A DNA stretch of 42,587 nucleotides from an uncultured Lachnospiraceae bacterium (GTDB taxonomy: Bacteria > Bacillota > Clostridia > Lachnospirales > Lachnospiraceae): the NCBI GenBank assembly GCA_910577015.1, contig CAJTKU010000023.1:1-42587 (forward strand). The letters run 5' to 3'. Position numbers and translations under genes: made by a program. The notes beneath the pieces were generated by a model that made no database searches, had not been told where the DNA came from, and saw only the letters and a list, made by a program, of their open reading frames with translations. Shown one piece after another: positions 6,841 to 14,736 of this stretch. How positions within the stretch are numbered: position 1 is the stretch's first letter; each line of letters begins with the position of its first letter.

Positions 6841-9388
6841 TGGCTTCTTCCTCCTTCCATGCATAATATCTGCCGAGATACTCATACGCGCCCGAGGTCC
6901 GGCTGGAAACCTCCGTAATAGAAGCATTTTGCTTTTTCTCTGAATGGCTGCGCAGGTTTTGCAGGATATACTCCCCGTAGCCTGCCCAGGCAAAGGACTT
7001 ACTGATGGAAAGGCTGCTGTAGGAAACCTTGATGACATAGTTGGCAATGACCTCTTCTTCCATTTGCAGTTCGGCGGCGAGCTTGTTTTTGCAGAGCGTT
7101 ACCAGTTCTTCCTGCACGTCGGTGTTTTCCTTGCACCGGTTTTCACGGCAGAGTGCGATATGGCGTCGGATGGCGTCGGCATATTCGTTTACATAACGCC
7201 GAACCACCCGCATTACCTTCCTGTCGGATAAATCCATTTTTCCATCAAGGATATACTCCCTTGTGTCGGCGGGATTGTTTGTGCTTTTGTCCCACAGGAT
7301 ATGCTTTTTCTCCCATGTGCAGATATAATCGCACAATTCGTTCATAGGGGAAGGCGAGCGGTAGGCGCTTATCTTTTTGTCATAATGACAGCCCAGAAAA
7401 TGCGGAAGCTGTTTCAGGTGCTTTTTCAGTCCGGCGCTCATATGCCAGCGGGTTCCCGTCTTGATAAAATCAATTTCGTGTCCCTGGATGATTCGCAAAA
7501 GGGAGGTGTAGTCTTCATAGCGCTTCCTGGTGGCGGAATCGGTGGTGTATTTGTTTTCTATACTGGTTGCCGCGTTGGTGATTTCCCCGATGCGGTTATC
7601 CCTCGTCATAATTTCATACTCCGTTATGTTTTCTTTTGTATAGGGCTTTGGCGTGGCGGTGGTTTTGTCTTCCATGTCGATGATTATCTTTTTATCGATT
7701 TTAGACCGGACCACAAGCGGCTCATCGCATAAAAAGAAAATATCCCCGTCAAAATCGGCGCCACCCTGTTGCGGGGCAGAGATGTCGTGCATATTGAACA
7801 TGACGATATCCTGGTCCTTAAAATGGGAAAACCATTTTTCGGTAAGCCCGTTGTGCGCAATCCGTACCCGGTTAACCTCGGAGGCGTCCACCAGGGGAGA
7901 GCGGAATGAAACGATTTCACCTTCCCCAAAATTTCCACTGTAAAGCTCCCGCTTGCGCAAACAGCCCTCAGGGGTTATGCCGACGGCATATTGGAGGTAG
8001 CCAATCATGTCCCCGACGCCGGTATGGTAAAATCCGGAACAGTAGATTTTACCTATTTTCGCTTCATCAATGGCTTTTTGCAGCTTCCGGTACAAAAACT
8101 GGCGTACGGCGGGGTCTTTTAACATAATGTCGTTGATAAGCACGGCTTCCAGATACCGGCTTTGGGGCTCATAGCTTTGGGAATCGGTAAGACCTAAGAA
8201 TTTGCAGGTATAAAATTTGTCTCCCTTTATGATTTTTTCAAACAGGGAGGTGGTGTATCGGGCAAGCTTTATGATTTTCCCCGCATTTTTTTCATCAAGA
8301 ATGTCGTAATTTTCCCATTCTTTTTTTTCATAGCATTCGATATAGCCGGGATTCCACAAATCCAGACATTGCAGGTACTGAAAGTTCATGCGCGTATATC
8401 GGGAAAGCTGGTCTGCGTGATGGCTGTATTTGCTGATTCCCAGCTTAAAGTGATATTTTTCCAAAGTACAAAGATACGCATTCCACGCGTCGTTGCCGTA
8501 CTTTTTGTAAAACAGTCCATGGCCCTTGAACATGGAAGTATTCCAGATACAGTCCACTTCCTCAATCGGATGGCTTTTCCCGTAAATATCCGTGATGGAA
8601 TCATATCCCCATTCCTTTAAAATCTCCCGGAAAGGGACATATACGGAATAGCCTTTTATAAAAGGAAGCCGCACCTGTGCGCCGGCCGCCTCATAGTCAA
8701 GGCCGAGCCGGCGGCTTACGGTTTCCGTAAATTCATGTTCATGGCATCCGCATCCGTCAAAGGGAGAAATCGTTACATCCCTGTAACCCTCCTCAATTTC
8801 CTTTGCGCGGTAAGCAACGGTTTCTCCCGTCCCCTCATCGGTAAATTCCCGGTCTTTTTCCACTACATATTTAATCAACTGGTTTTGCAGCGTTTTTTCA
8901 TATTCCCCAATAATGACGATACGGGGCATATAATCGTGGATTAAGGTACAGGAACTAAAAGGCAGGCATCTTTGGGCTTCGTATTTTGCTATTACACATT
9001 CCTCAATGGGGATGTCCATCTGGGTAATGGCGTACAATTCTTCAAAAACATCATCGCATACAAAAGCGGTAATCCCCTCCTTTCCCTGTGAAGCCGATTT
9101 GCCAAAGCGGGAGTAGTGAACGCCGTTATAATGGAATCCTTCCATCAGGATGCGGCGCAGGGCCTCCTCCTGTCTGGGATTTTTCTTTGCCACCACAAGA
9201 ATAACTTCTTTGACGTGGAAGGAAAATGCGCCGCGCAGGCGCGCTATCTGGTCAAACAGAAGGGAATCCCCCTGTGTAATCAGATATTCCTTTTCGATTT
9301 CCTCGTTCCTTTCAAGCCGGACGTCGAAATCTTGACGCATAATTTCATTGATGGGTATTTTAATTAATGTGTACTGCGCTGTTTTCAT
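6833..9388 (-). CDS. Single-chain two-barrel RNA polymerase (YonO / QDE-1-like)
   Basis: The product has about 851 residues if started at the ATG at 9388. An alternative start at 9517 has a better GGAGG site and would add 43 residues. The key feature is GGADFDGDIFFLC with Asp545, Asp547 and Asp549: the DxDGD magnesium-binding motif of double-psi beta-barrel RNA polymerases. Upstream come AAGAQVRLPFIKGYSVYV, a possible match to the Q-x-R-x-x-x-x-KG strand of RdRP-type enzymes, and SFRSPLVDASEV before DIVMFNMHD, the order seen in cellular RdRPs and in YonO of phage SPbeta. It is shorter than multisubunit beta' and has no beta or beta' partner here. YonO is a DNA-dependent RNA polymerase that transcribes phage genes, and that is the most likely role here; RNA-templated synthesis cannot be excluded. 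Family assignment by motif is fairly sure; exact function is inferred. Confidence 0.82.
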   Translation of the reverse strand: MKTAQYTLIKIPINEIMRQDFDVRLERNEEIEKEYLITQGDSLLFDQIARLRGAFSFHVKEVILVVAKKNPRQEEALRRILMEGFHYNGVHYSRFGKSASQGKEGITAFVCDDVFEELYAITQMDIPIEECVIAKYEAQRCLPFSSCTLIHDYMPRIVIIGEYEKTLQNQLIKYVVEKDREFTDEGTGETVAYRAKEIEEGYRDVTISPFDGCGCHEHEFTETVSRRLGLDYEAAGAQVRLPFIKGYSVYVPFREILKEWGYDSITDIYGKSHPIEEVDCIWNTSMFKGHGLFYKKYGNDAWNAYLCTLEKYHFKLGISKYSHHADQLSRYTRMNFQYLQCLDLWNPGYIECYEKKEWENYDILDEKNAGKIIKLARYTTSLFEKIIKGDKFYTCKFLGLTDSQSYEPQSRYLEAVLINDIMLKDPAVRQFLYRKLQKAIDEAKIGKIYCSGFYHTGVGDMIGYLQYAVGITPEGCLRKRELYSGNFGEGEIVSFRSPLVDASEVNRVRIAHNGLTEKWFSHFKDQDIVMFNMHDISAPQQGGADFDGDIFFLCDEPLVVRSKIDKKIIIDMEDKTTATPKPYTKENITEYEIMTRDNRIGEITNAATSIENKYTTDSATRKRYEDYTSLLRIIQGHEIDFIKTGTRWHMSAGLKKHLKQLPHFLGCHYDKKISAYRSPSPMNELCDYICTWEKKHILWDKSTNNPADTREYILDGKMDLSDRKVMRVVRRYVNEYADAIRRHIALCRENRCKENTDVQEELVTLCKNKLAAELQMEEEVIANYVIKVSYSSLSISKSFAWAGYGEYILQNLRSHSEKKQNASITEVSSRTSGAYEYLGRYYAWKEEEANA

Positions 9389-9557
9389 GCCCTTCACCGC
9401 CTTCCCTGTTTTTCCTGCATTGTCTGTCAAATGCAAAATCCCTTTCAATCCTGCCTGCAATGGCAGATTCCTTCGCCACATAACCTCCCCGGCTTTCGGT
9501 GCAAAAATCGGAAGCATAAAGAATACCTCCAAAAGTTTCATGTAATTGTTTTTCCAT
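9360..9557 (-). CDS. Small ORF overlapping the start of the polymerase gene
   Basis: This is a 65-codon frame from the ATG at 9557, with GGAGAA about ten bases upstream. It starts MEKQLHETFGGILYASDFC and ends 29 bases inside the polymerase gene if that starts at 9388. Codon use looks protein-like. If it is real, it may be a leader peptide that couples translation to the polymerase. If the polymerase starts at 9517 instead, this frame would be a shadow. The two choices exclude each other only in part. Confidence 0.42.
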   Translation of the reverse strand: MEKQLHETFGGILYASDFCTESRGGYVAKESAIAGRIERDFAFDRQCRKNREGGEGHENSAVHIN

Positions 9558-9633
9558 TTTTCTCAGTTCTCCTTTTTTCGTTGGTAAATTGTTCCAGTAT
9601 ATATTTCTGTCTTTCTTACGTCCGCAACACAGA

Positions 9634-9862
9634 AATTTCCACATATGGAACGGGCGGTGGGGCAGGGCGGGACGAGGCGGGGCGGCAACGCATTTGTTCC
9701 AACAGGACGCGCTCTCGCTCGAATAAAAACGCAGCGGCACATAGGATGCTAAAATACAGCATCCAAATGCCGGCGTTTTTACACGGTCCTTTATGGAATC
9801 AAATGCGTTGCCGCCCCGCCTCGTCCCGCCCTGCCCCACCGCCCGTTCCATTTGCGGAAATT
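9634..9862. repeat. Hairpin repeat element, copy 1 (long G/C-rich arms)
   Basis: This is a 229-bp inverted-repeat element. The arms 9647-9689 and 9807-9849 are perfectly complementary over 43 bases, and the outer 13 bases pair with two mismatches. The tips carry TTTCC-CA / TG-GGAAA. The core 9690-9806 (117 bp) folds further: TTCCAACAGGAC with GTCCTTTATGGAA, AAAAACGC with GCGTTTTT, and GGATGCT with AGCATCC around a 7-base loop. The core matches copy 2 at 37347-37463 in 115 of 117 bases, but the arms are unrelated. It fills most of the 408-base region between the divergent polymerase and sigma-DUF262 genes. Confidence 0.92.
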
Positions 9863-9887
9863 GACAAACACATATTCTAAACACCTA

Positions 9888-9942
9888 TTGACAAAACAGA
9901 ACGTACGTTCTATAATAATTACATGAACAGAACATACGTACG
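9888..9942 (+). promoter_or_regulatory. Consensus promoter with LexA-like palindromes
   Basis: TTGACA (9888-9893), a 17-base spacer and TATAAT (9911-9916) form a perfect sigmaA promoter. The spacer and first -10 base hold the perfect 14-base palindrome AGAACGTACGTTCT (9898-9911), which fits the GAAC-N4-GTTC core of Gram-positive LexA boxes. A second near-copy, AGAACATACGTACG (9929-9942), lies 31 bases downstream, just past the expected transcription start. A repressor bound here would block the promoter, so SOS induction is likely. A phage repressor with similar specificity is the alternative. Confidence 0.75.
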
Positions 9943-9965
9943 ATAAAACATGCGAGGTGATAAAA

Positions 9966-11678
9966 TTGGGTGACGTAGAGAAGGTTATGGAAGAGCTTTA
10001 CGCTGACAATGCCAGAAAACTTCATTGGCTATGCCATAAGAAATTAAGGGAATTTGGCGGGATATCCCAGAAGGATTACGATGATTTCTATTCCAGGGCC
10101 AATTATGAAATCGCACTGGCGAGAAAAAGTTTTAACCCGGACAGCGGCAAATCCTTTATGGAATATGTATCCGGCGTGGTGAAGTATGCCGTTATGAAAG
10201 AAATGGACAGCCGAAACAAGGACAAGCGCCGTGCCAACATATTGGCGGATTCCATGGAAGCGCCCATCGGTGACAGCGGGATGACTCTTTCGGATTTTCT
10301 GGTTTCCGACTTTAATATGGAAGAAACATTGCTGGAAACCGTGAAGGGTGATTATGATGGGAGAGTGGAAGCGTATCTGGGCAGTCTTTCCAAAGTACAG
10401 AGACAGATTGTGGAGATGAGGTTGGAGGAAAAGCCTGTTACAGAAATAAGGGAGAAGTTAAACCTGACGGCGCGGGAGTATGAAGGCCAGATGCAGGGGT
10501 TGAAAGCATTTTCAAAAATCAGTCTCTTATATAGCGGAAATAATCACAGACACACAAATAACAACGTAAGGATGAGGAGTAATATGGGCAGAGTTACACA
10601 GACAATGGAGAAAAGCAAACCGGACAGATTAAGCATCGCATCTATTATCAAGAAAATGGACAGGCACACCATCCGCTTTGACCATCCGTTGCAAAGGGAG
10701 TCCGAGCAGTGGAGTCCTTCCATGAAGGGCAACCTTATCGCTGATATTTTGCAGGGCAATCCGATTCCTGCACTTGTGTTTGCGGAGCAGATTGTAAACG
10801 ATGCAGCGGTCATCTGGGATTTGGACGGCAAGCAGCGGTGTACCAATGCGTATTCTTTTTCAAAAGACGGATTTAGGATTACCAAAAATATAAGGCGGTA
10901 CATGATAGCATACCAGGCGCCGGTGTCAGACGGGATGGGGAGGCCTGTATTGGATGAAAATCGGTTTCCGTTATATGAAAAAAAGGAGTTTGACATCAGG
11001 GGAAAGAAGTTTTCAGAGCTGCCGGAAGAACTGCGTGACAGGTTTTGGGATTACAATTTTGAAATTGTACAGTACCTGAACTGTTCGGGTGAGGATATCG
11101 CTTACCATATTGCAAGGTATAATGAGGGAAAGCCCATGACGGTTTCGCAAAGGGGTATCACAAGGCTTGGCGAAGAATATGCAGAGATGGTAAAATCCAT
11201 TTCAGGAATGTCTTTCTTTAAGGATATGGGAGGATATAAAGTATCCGAGTTTAAGAACGGCACTATTAACCGTGTTGTTGTGGAAGGCATCATGGCGTCC
11301 TTTTTCCTTGACAACTGGAAAAAGAAGCAGGAGGATATGTGTGATTATATCAGATGCAACGCCGCTTTCTCCCACTTTGATGACTTCGGGAAAATGATTG
11401 GCAGGCTGGAAAAGGCAGTTACAAAGGAAACCGCCGCCATGTTTGACGCAAAGGACAGTTTTTTGTGGTTTGGACTGTTTGCCAGGTTTGTCAGGACGAA
11501 TGCGGAGGATAAAAAATTTATTGCATTCATGGAGGAGTTTACCAAAACGCTGCATAAAAAGAAAGTGGGAGAGGCTTCTTTTGACAGCCTGAATGCAAAA
11601 GCGACAAAGGATAAAAGTGTTGTGACAGCCAAGATGGCATGTCTGGAAAAACTATTGTATGCATTTTTGAAAAAATAA
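9966..11678 (+). CDS. Sigma-70-like / DUF262 fusion protein
   Basis: The product has 570 residues from a TTG at 9966 (GAGG at 9954-9957, eight bases upstream); a GTG at 9957 is in frame but overlaps the ribosome site. Residues about 25-80 resemble sigma region 2 (YDDFYSRANYEIALARKSF, then FMEYVSGVVKYAVMKEMDSR). About 95-110 resemble the linker before regions 3-4 (SMEAPIGDSGMTLSDFL). About 135-185 resemble region 4 (LGSLSKVQRQIVEMRL, VTEIREKLNLTAREYE). From about residue 215 a DUF262 (ParB/GmrS-like) domain follows, with the nucleotide-site motif DGKQR at 287-291. No HNH/DUF1524 part is seen. An internal ATG at 10584 has GAGGAG six bases upstream and could give a separate 364-residue DUF262 protein. 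It diverges from the phage RNA polymerase gene and has a LexA-like promoter. A role as phage transcription activator, defence factor or both is inference. Confidence 0.8.
   Translation: MGDVEKVMEELYADNARKLHWLCHKKLREFGGISQKDYDDFYSRANYEIALARKSFNPDSGKSFMEYVSGVVKYAVMKEMDSRNKDKRRANILADSMEAPIGDSGMTLSDFLVSDFNMEETLLETVKGDYDGRVEAYLGSLSKVQRQIVEMRLEEKPVTEIREKLNLTAREYEGQMQGLKAFSKISLLYSGNNHRHTNNNVRMRSNMGRVTQTMEKSKPDRLSIASIIKKMDRHTIRFDHPLQRESEQWSPSMKGNLIADILQGNPIPALVFAEQIVNDAAVIWDLDGKQRCTNAYSFSKDGFRITKNIRRYMIAYQAPVSDGMGRPVLDENRFPLYEKKEFDIRGKKFSELPEELRDRFWDYNFEIVQYLNCSGEDIAYHIARYNEGKPMTVSQRGITRLGEEYAEMVKSISGMSFFKDMGGYKVSEFKNGTINRVVVEGIMASFFLDNWKKKQEDMCDYIRCNAAFSHFDDFGKMIGRLEKAVTKETAAMFDAKDSFLWFGLFARFVRTNAEDKKFIAFMEEFTKTLHKKKVGEASFDSLNAKATKDKSVVTAKMACLEKLLYAFLKK
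10574..10586 (+). promoter_or_regulatory. Internal ribosome site and start for the DUF262 part
   Basis: GAGGAG at 10574-10579 precedes an in-frame ATG at 10584-10586. The site lies exactly between the sigma-like part and the DUF262 part of the fusion gene. It may be a relic of two formerly separate genes, or it may yield two products from one message. Confidence 0.55.
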
Positions 11679-11770
11679 TAGGTATAAATTGCAAAGCGAC
11701 TTGTGGTATAATATCTGCAAAGAAAAATCGGTTGCGGGACAGAGAAGTGTTCCGCCTGGGAGGTATCGGT
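11679..11770. other. Probable junction between phage-like and chromosomal DNA
   Basis: This 92-base gap follows the last phage-like gene. It has no visible terminator and no recognisable attachment site or tRNA fragment. A TATAAT at 11707-11712 could serve the next gene, but no good -35 box lies 16-18 bases upstream. Confidence 0.3.
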
Positions 11771-13798
11771 ATGAGAATCAAAAGAGCGGCAAGCATTCCG
11801 TTAATTTTGCACGACCCCTATTTTTCTGTCTGGTCTTCAGCGGACTGTCTGTATGATGCCGACACGGTGCATTGGAGCGGACAAAGACAGCAGCTTAAGG
11901 GTTACATCGTGGTAGATGAGGCAATGTATTGCTTTTTGGGGGACAAGGAGTTTCACAAGCCGATTCTGCAAAAGGCTGTGGATGTGACGGCAACGGCAAC
12001 GGAGTACTTATTTGAAAATGACAAAGTAAGCCTTACTGTCCGCTTCACCTCGCCGCTTCTTCCTGAGGAGCCGAAGCTGGTTTCCAGGCCTTGCACTTAT
12101 GTGGATTTTGAGGTGGTGAAAAAGGCAGAGTGCAGCGTAGAGGTGCATTTTTACGTGTCAGCAGACCTGGTGCAGAGAAACGGGGATGCCCTTGTGGGAG
12201 GCAGTTATGCCAAAGAACCGAGTATGGAAACAGGGAAATCCTATTCCTACGCCTTCATGGGACGTGCATTCCAGCAGCCGTTGGGACACAGCGGCGACAA
12301 TGTGACAATTGATTGGGGATACGCTTATCTGGCGTCAGACGAAGAAGACGCGGCTCTTGTATATGACGACAGGAACAGAATGATTGGCTGTATACTGCCG
12401 TTCGGGGAAAACGCAGGGAAAAAGGGCGTGATAATTGCCTATGACGATATGCTTTCCATCAACTATTTCGGTCAGTGGAGGAGGGCATACTGGACAAAGG
12501 AATATAAAGATATTCTGGAAGCGATAGGGGCAGCATTTGCAGACAAGGACCAAGTGCTTTCCCGCGCTGCGGCGCTTGACGGGGAGATTTACAGAAAGGC
12601 TGTGGAAACCGGAGGCGAAGCATACGCGTATCTGTGCTGTATGAGTTTCAGGCAGGCGGTTGCGGCCCATAAGCTGATTACGGATGAGGAGGGAAATATT
12701 CTATTCTTATCCAAGGAAAACGATTCCAACGGCTGTATCGGCACAGTGGATGTCAGTTATCCTTCCGTACCCTTGTTTTTCTTATATGGAACGGAATATG
12801 TGAAAGGGATGCTTAGGCCGGTACTTCGGTTTGCTTCCTGTGAAGCATGGGAATATGATTTTGCGCCTCATGATGTGGGAAGATACCCATATGCGTGGGG
12901 ACAGGTATACGGACTGGATTGTGAGCAGGCAAAAACCGGGGCTGTGGGAGTAAACGGCGCGGTATTTCCTCCGTATTACATGTATCCGAAAGGAAGCCAC
13001 ATTTATGATGTCCGCTATCAGATGCCTGTGGAGGAGTGCGGCAATATGCTGATTCTTATGGCGGCAGTCTGTATGCTGGATGGGGATATTGCATTTGCGC
13101 TGCCTTATATGAAGCTTTTGGAGCAATGGGCTAAGTATCTGATTTCTAATGGGGAAGACCCCGGCGAGCAGCTTTGCACGGACGATTTTGCAGGGCATCT
13201 TTCCCATAATGCCAACCTTTCTGTCAAGGCGATTATGGGAATCGAGGCGTTTGCGAGGTTGAAACGGCAGCAGGGTATGGCTGAGGACGCGGATAAGTAC
13301 CATGAAACTGCTAAAAACATGGCGGCAAACTGGGAGAAGAGGGCAGAGGCAGGTGACCACTATGTGCTTGCATTTGGAAATCCGGACACATGGAGCCTGA
13401 AGTATAATCTGGTGTGGGACTTGATTTTCGGAAGCGGGCTTTTCAGTGGGAAAGTATTTGAAACAGAACTTTCTTTTTACACGCAAAAGGCTAATACCTA
13501 CGGGGTACCGTTGGATGGCAGGAAGAATTATACAAAGAGCGACTGGATTTTGTGGTGTGCGGCGATGAGCCGGGATGGCCTACAGAAAAGACAGCTTATT
13601 GAACCGGTGGCGGCATATCTGGAAAAGTCTGCAAGCAGGGTACCCTTTTCCGACTGGTATGAAACAGATACGGGAGAATACTGCCATTTTATTGCAAGAA
13701 GCGTACAGGGTGGCATCTTTATGCCCATGTTTATGGAAAAATTGCTTGCATGGAAGAAAGAGGAGAAATCCAGACTGTCGAAGGATTCAAACATTTAA
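11771..13798 (+). CDS. Glutaminase-A-like protein (DUF4965/DUF1793 type)
   Basis: The product has 675 residues from the ATG at 11771, preceded by GGGAGG seven bases upstream. There is no signal peptide, unlike fungal GtaA. The N-terminus (PLILHDPYFSVWS, TVHWSGQRQQLKGYIVVD) and the middle (SFRQAVAAHKLITDEEGNIL, SKENDSNGCIGTVDVSYPS) match the GtaA/DUF4965 family from memory. The C-terminal half is an alpha/alpha barrel type with PYYMYPKGSHIYDVRY and EDPGEQLCTDDFAGHLSHNA, as in many glycoside-hydrolase-like enzymes. Members are annotated as glutaminases, but bacterial substrates are mostly untested and a sugar substrate is possible. It is followed by a strong bidirectional terminator. Confidence 0.8.
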   Translation: MRIKRAASIPLILHDPYFSVWSSADCLYDADTVHWSGQRQQLKGYIVVDEAMYCFLGDKEFHKPILQKAVDVTATATEYLFENDKVSLTVRFTSPLLPEEPKLVSRPCTYVDFEVVKKAECSVEVHFYVSADLVQRNGDALVGGSYAKEPSMETGKSYSYAFMGRAFQQPLGHSGDNVTIDWGYAYLASDEEDAALVYDDRNRMIGCILPFGENAGKKGVIIAYDDMLSINYFGQWRRAYWTKEYKDILEAIGAAFADKDQVLSRAAALDGEIYRKAVETGGEAYAYLCCMSFRQAVAAHKLITDEEGNILFLSKENDSNGCIGTVDVSYPSVPLFFLYGTEYVKGMLRPVLRFASCEAWEYDFAPHDVGRYPYAWGQVYGLDCEQAKTGAVGVNGAVFPPYYMYPKGSHIYDVRYQMPVEECGNMLILMAAVCMLDGDIAFALPYMKLLEQWAKYLISNGEDPGEQLCTDDFAGHLSHNANLSVKAIMGIEAFARLKRQQGMAEDADKYHETAKNMAANWEKRAEAGDHYVLAFGNPDTWSLKYNLVWDLIFGSGLFSGKVFETELSFYTQKANTYGVPLDGRKNYTKSDWILWCAAMSRDGLQKRQLIEPVAAYLEKSASRVPFSDWYETDTGEYCHFIARSVQGGIFMPMFMEKLLAWKKEEKSRLSKDSNI

Positions 13799-13802
13799 AC
13801 TA

Positions 13803-13832
13803 AAAAACGGTGCAGATTCCTGCACCGTTTTT
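13803..13832. terminator. Bidirectional terminator
   Basis: The 13-base arms AAAAACGGTGCAG (13803-13815) and CTGCACCGTTTTT (13820-13832) enclose a 4-base loop. A-run and T-run flanks make it work in both directions between convergent genes. Confidence 0.92.
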
Positions 13833-13874
13833 CTGAAAATAAACTTGACTAAAACAATCTGTTACCGGGTGATA

Positions 13875-14606
13875 TTAGAAATAACTGTTAAAGATATTGC
13901 CTGCCGAGTAGTTATTGTTGTATGACCCGTTGAAATTGTAAGTATTTGCTTTTGTTGCCGCATTGTCCGCCGCGTAATTAATCAAAGAAGCCTGGGCTGA
14001 AACCCGGTATCCGTAAGAGCCTGTGCCGTTGAAAAGGTTTTTAACGGTGGAGAAATCTGCTTTCATGAAAGTTTCCTTGTCTATGGAAAGAGAATTATCC
14101 TCACCGATGGTAATACCGACTTTTCCGAGTAATTTCTTATTGGCATCGGTTGCATAAACCATGCTGGAAGCTTTACTGGAAATAGAGGTATTGTTGATAC
14201 CTTTCGTGGCGCTTACAACAGAATTGTAATCGTCTACAAATTTAGAAACAGCTTTATAAGTGTCGTCGGTGATTTCGCCATCTTTAAAAACAGATTTGGA
14301 GCCTTTTTCCAACAGGGCGTCCGCAGATGCTTTTAAAGAATCGGTAGTGCTTTGCACTTCAGCAAGCTTCTTTGTAGAATCGGCAGCAGCGGTATTGTTT
14401 TTCTTTTCGAATGTATTCTTGGCAGCGGAAGAAACTTCCTTGCCGGAATCCCCTCGGAAGTATGCTTTCATCAGTCTGCCGTAACTGCCGTTTTTAATGC
14501 TGGCGTAATCGGACAGGAAATTCAGGTTACCCATGGAACCGCCGCCGGAACTCATGCCGCTGAATAAAAAAGAATAATTGGTTTTTGCTTGAATATTAAT
14601 ACTCAT
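13875..14606 (-). CDS. FliD C-terminal-like protein (flagellar-type)
   Basis: The product has 243 residues from the ATG at 14606 (GGGAG five bases upstream). It begins SINIQAKTNYSFLFSG and has no signal peptide. The middle is an Ala/Ser/Lys-rich helical region (DSTKKLAEVQSTTDSLKASA). The part near residues 165-200 (LLGKVGITIGEDNSLSIDKE, then STVKNLFNG) closely resembles the C-terminal domain of FliD, the filament cap: a statement of the form L-G-I-x-x-x-x-x-G-x-L-x-I-D. It is much shorter than FliD and lacks the N-terminal domain. A sigma-D-type promoter upstream supports a motility link. No flagellar genes are next to it here. It may be a filament- or secretion-associated protein of the flagellar regulon. 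Confidence 0.68.
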   Translation of the reverse strand: MSINIQAKTNYSFLFSGMSSGGGSMGNLNFLSDYASIKNGSYGRLMKAYFRGDSGKEVSSAAKNTFEKKNNTAAADSTKKLAEVQSTTDSLKASADALLEKGSKSVFKDGEITDDTYKAVSKFVDDYNSVVSATKGINNTSISSKASSMVYATDANKKLLGKVGITIGEDNSLSIDKETFMKADFSTVKNLFNGTGSYGYRVSAQASLINYAADNAATKANTYNFNGSYNNNYSAGNIFNSYF

Positions 14607-14736
14607 AATCGCTCCCATCTGCGTGCAGTGGCACGCTCAAATCTTTGGGAGTGTGAACAAATAGTCCACACTTCACTCCATGTGAAATATCGGCATCCTT
14701 GCCTTTACATACTTTTACTTACATTAACTATAACAA

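Noticed and set aside
9861..9883. Extra TTGACA at the right tip of hairpin copy 1 as a second promoter
   Set aside because: No -10-like hexamer occurs 16-18 bases downstream; the TTGACA at 9888 fits far better.
9360..9884. 174-codon minus-strand frame spanning hairpin copy 1
   Set aside because: Its upper part is the translated core and arms of the repeat; the same peptide string appears in the frame across copy 2. Only the last 65 codons, with their own start, were kept as a candidate.
14687..14694. Second GCCGATAT box upstream of the FliD-C-like gene
   Set aside because: No TAAA-like -35 lies 15 bases upstream on the minus strand.
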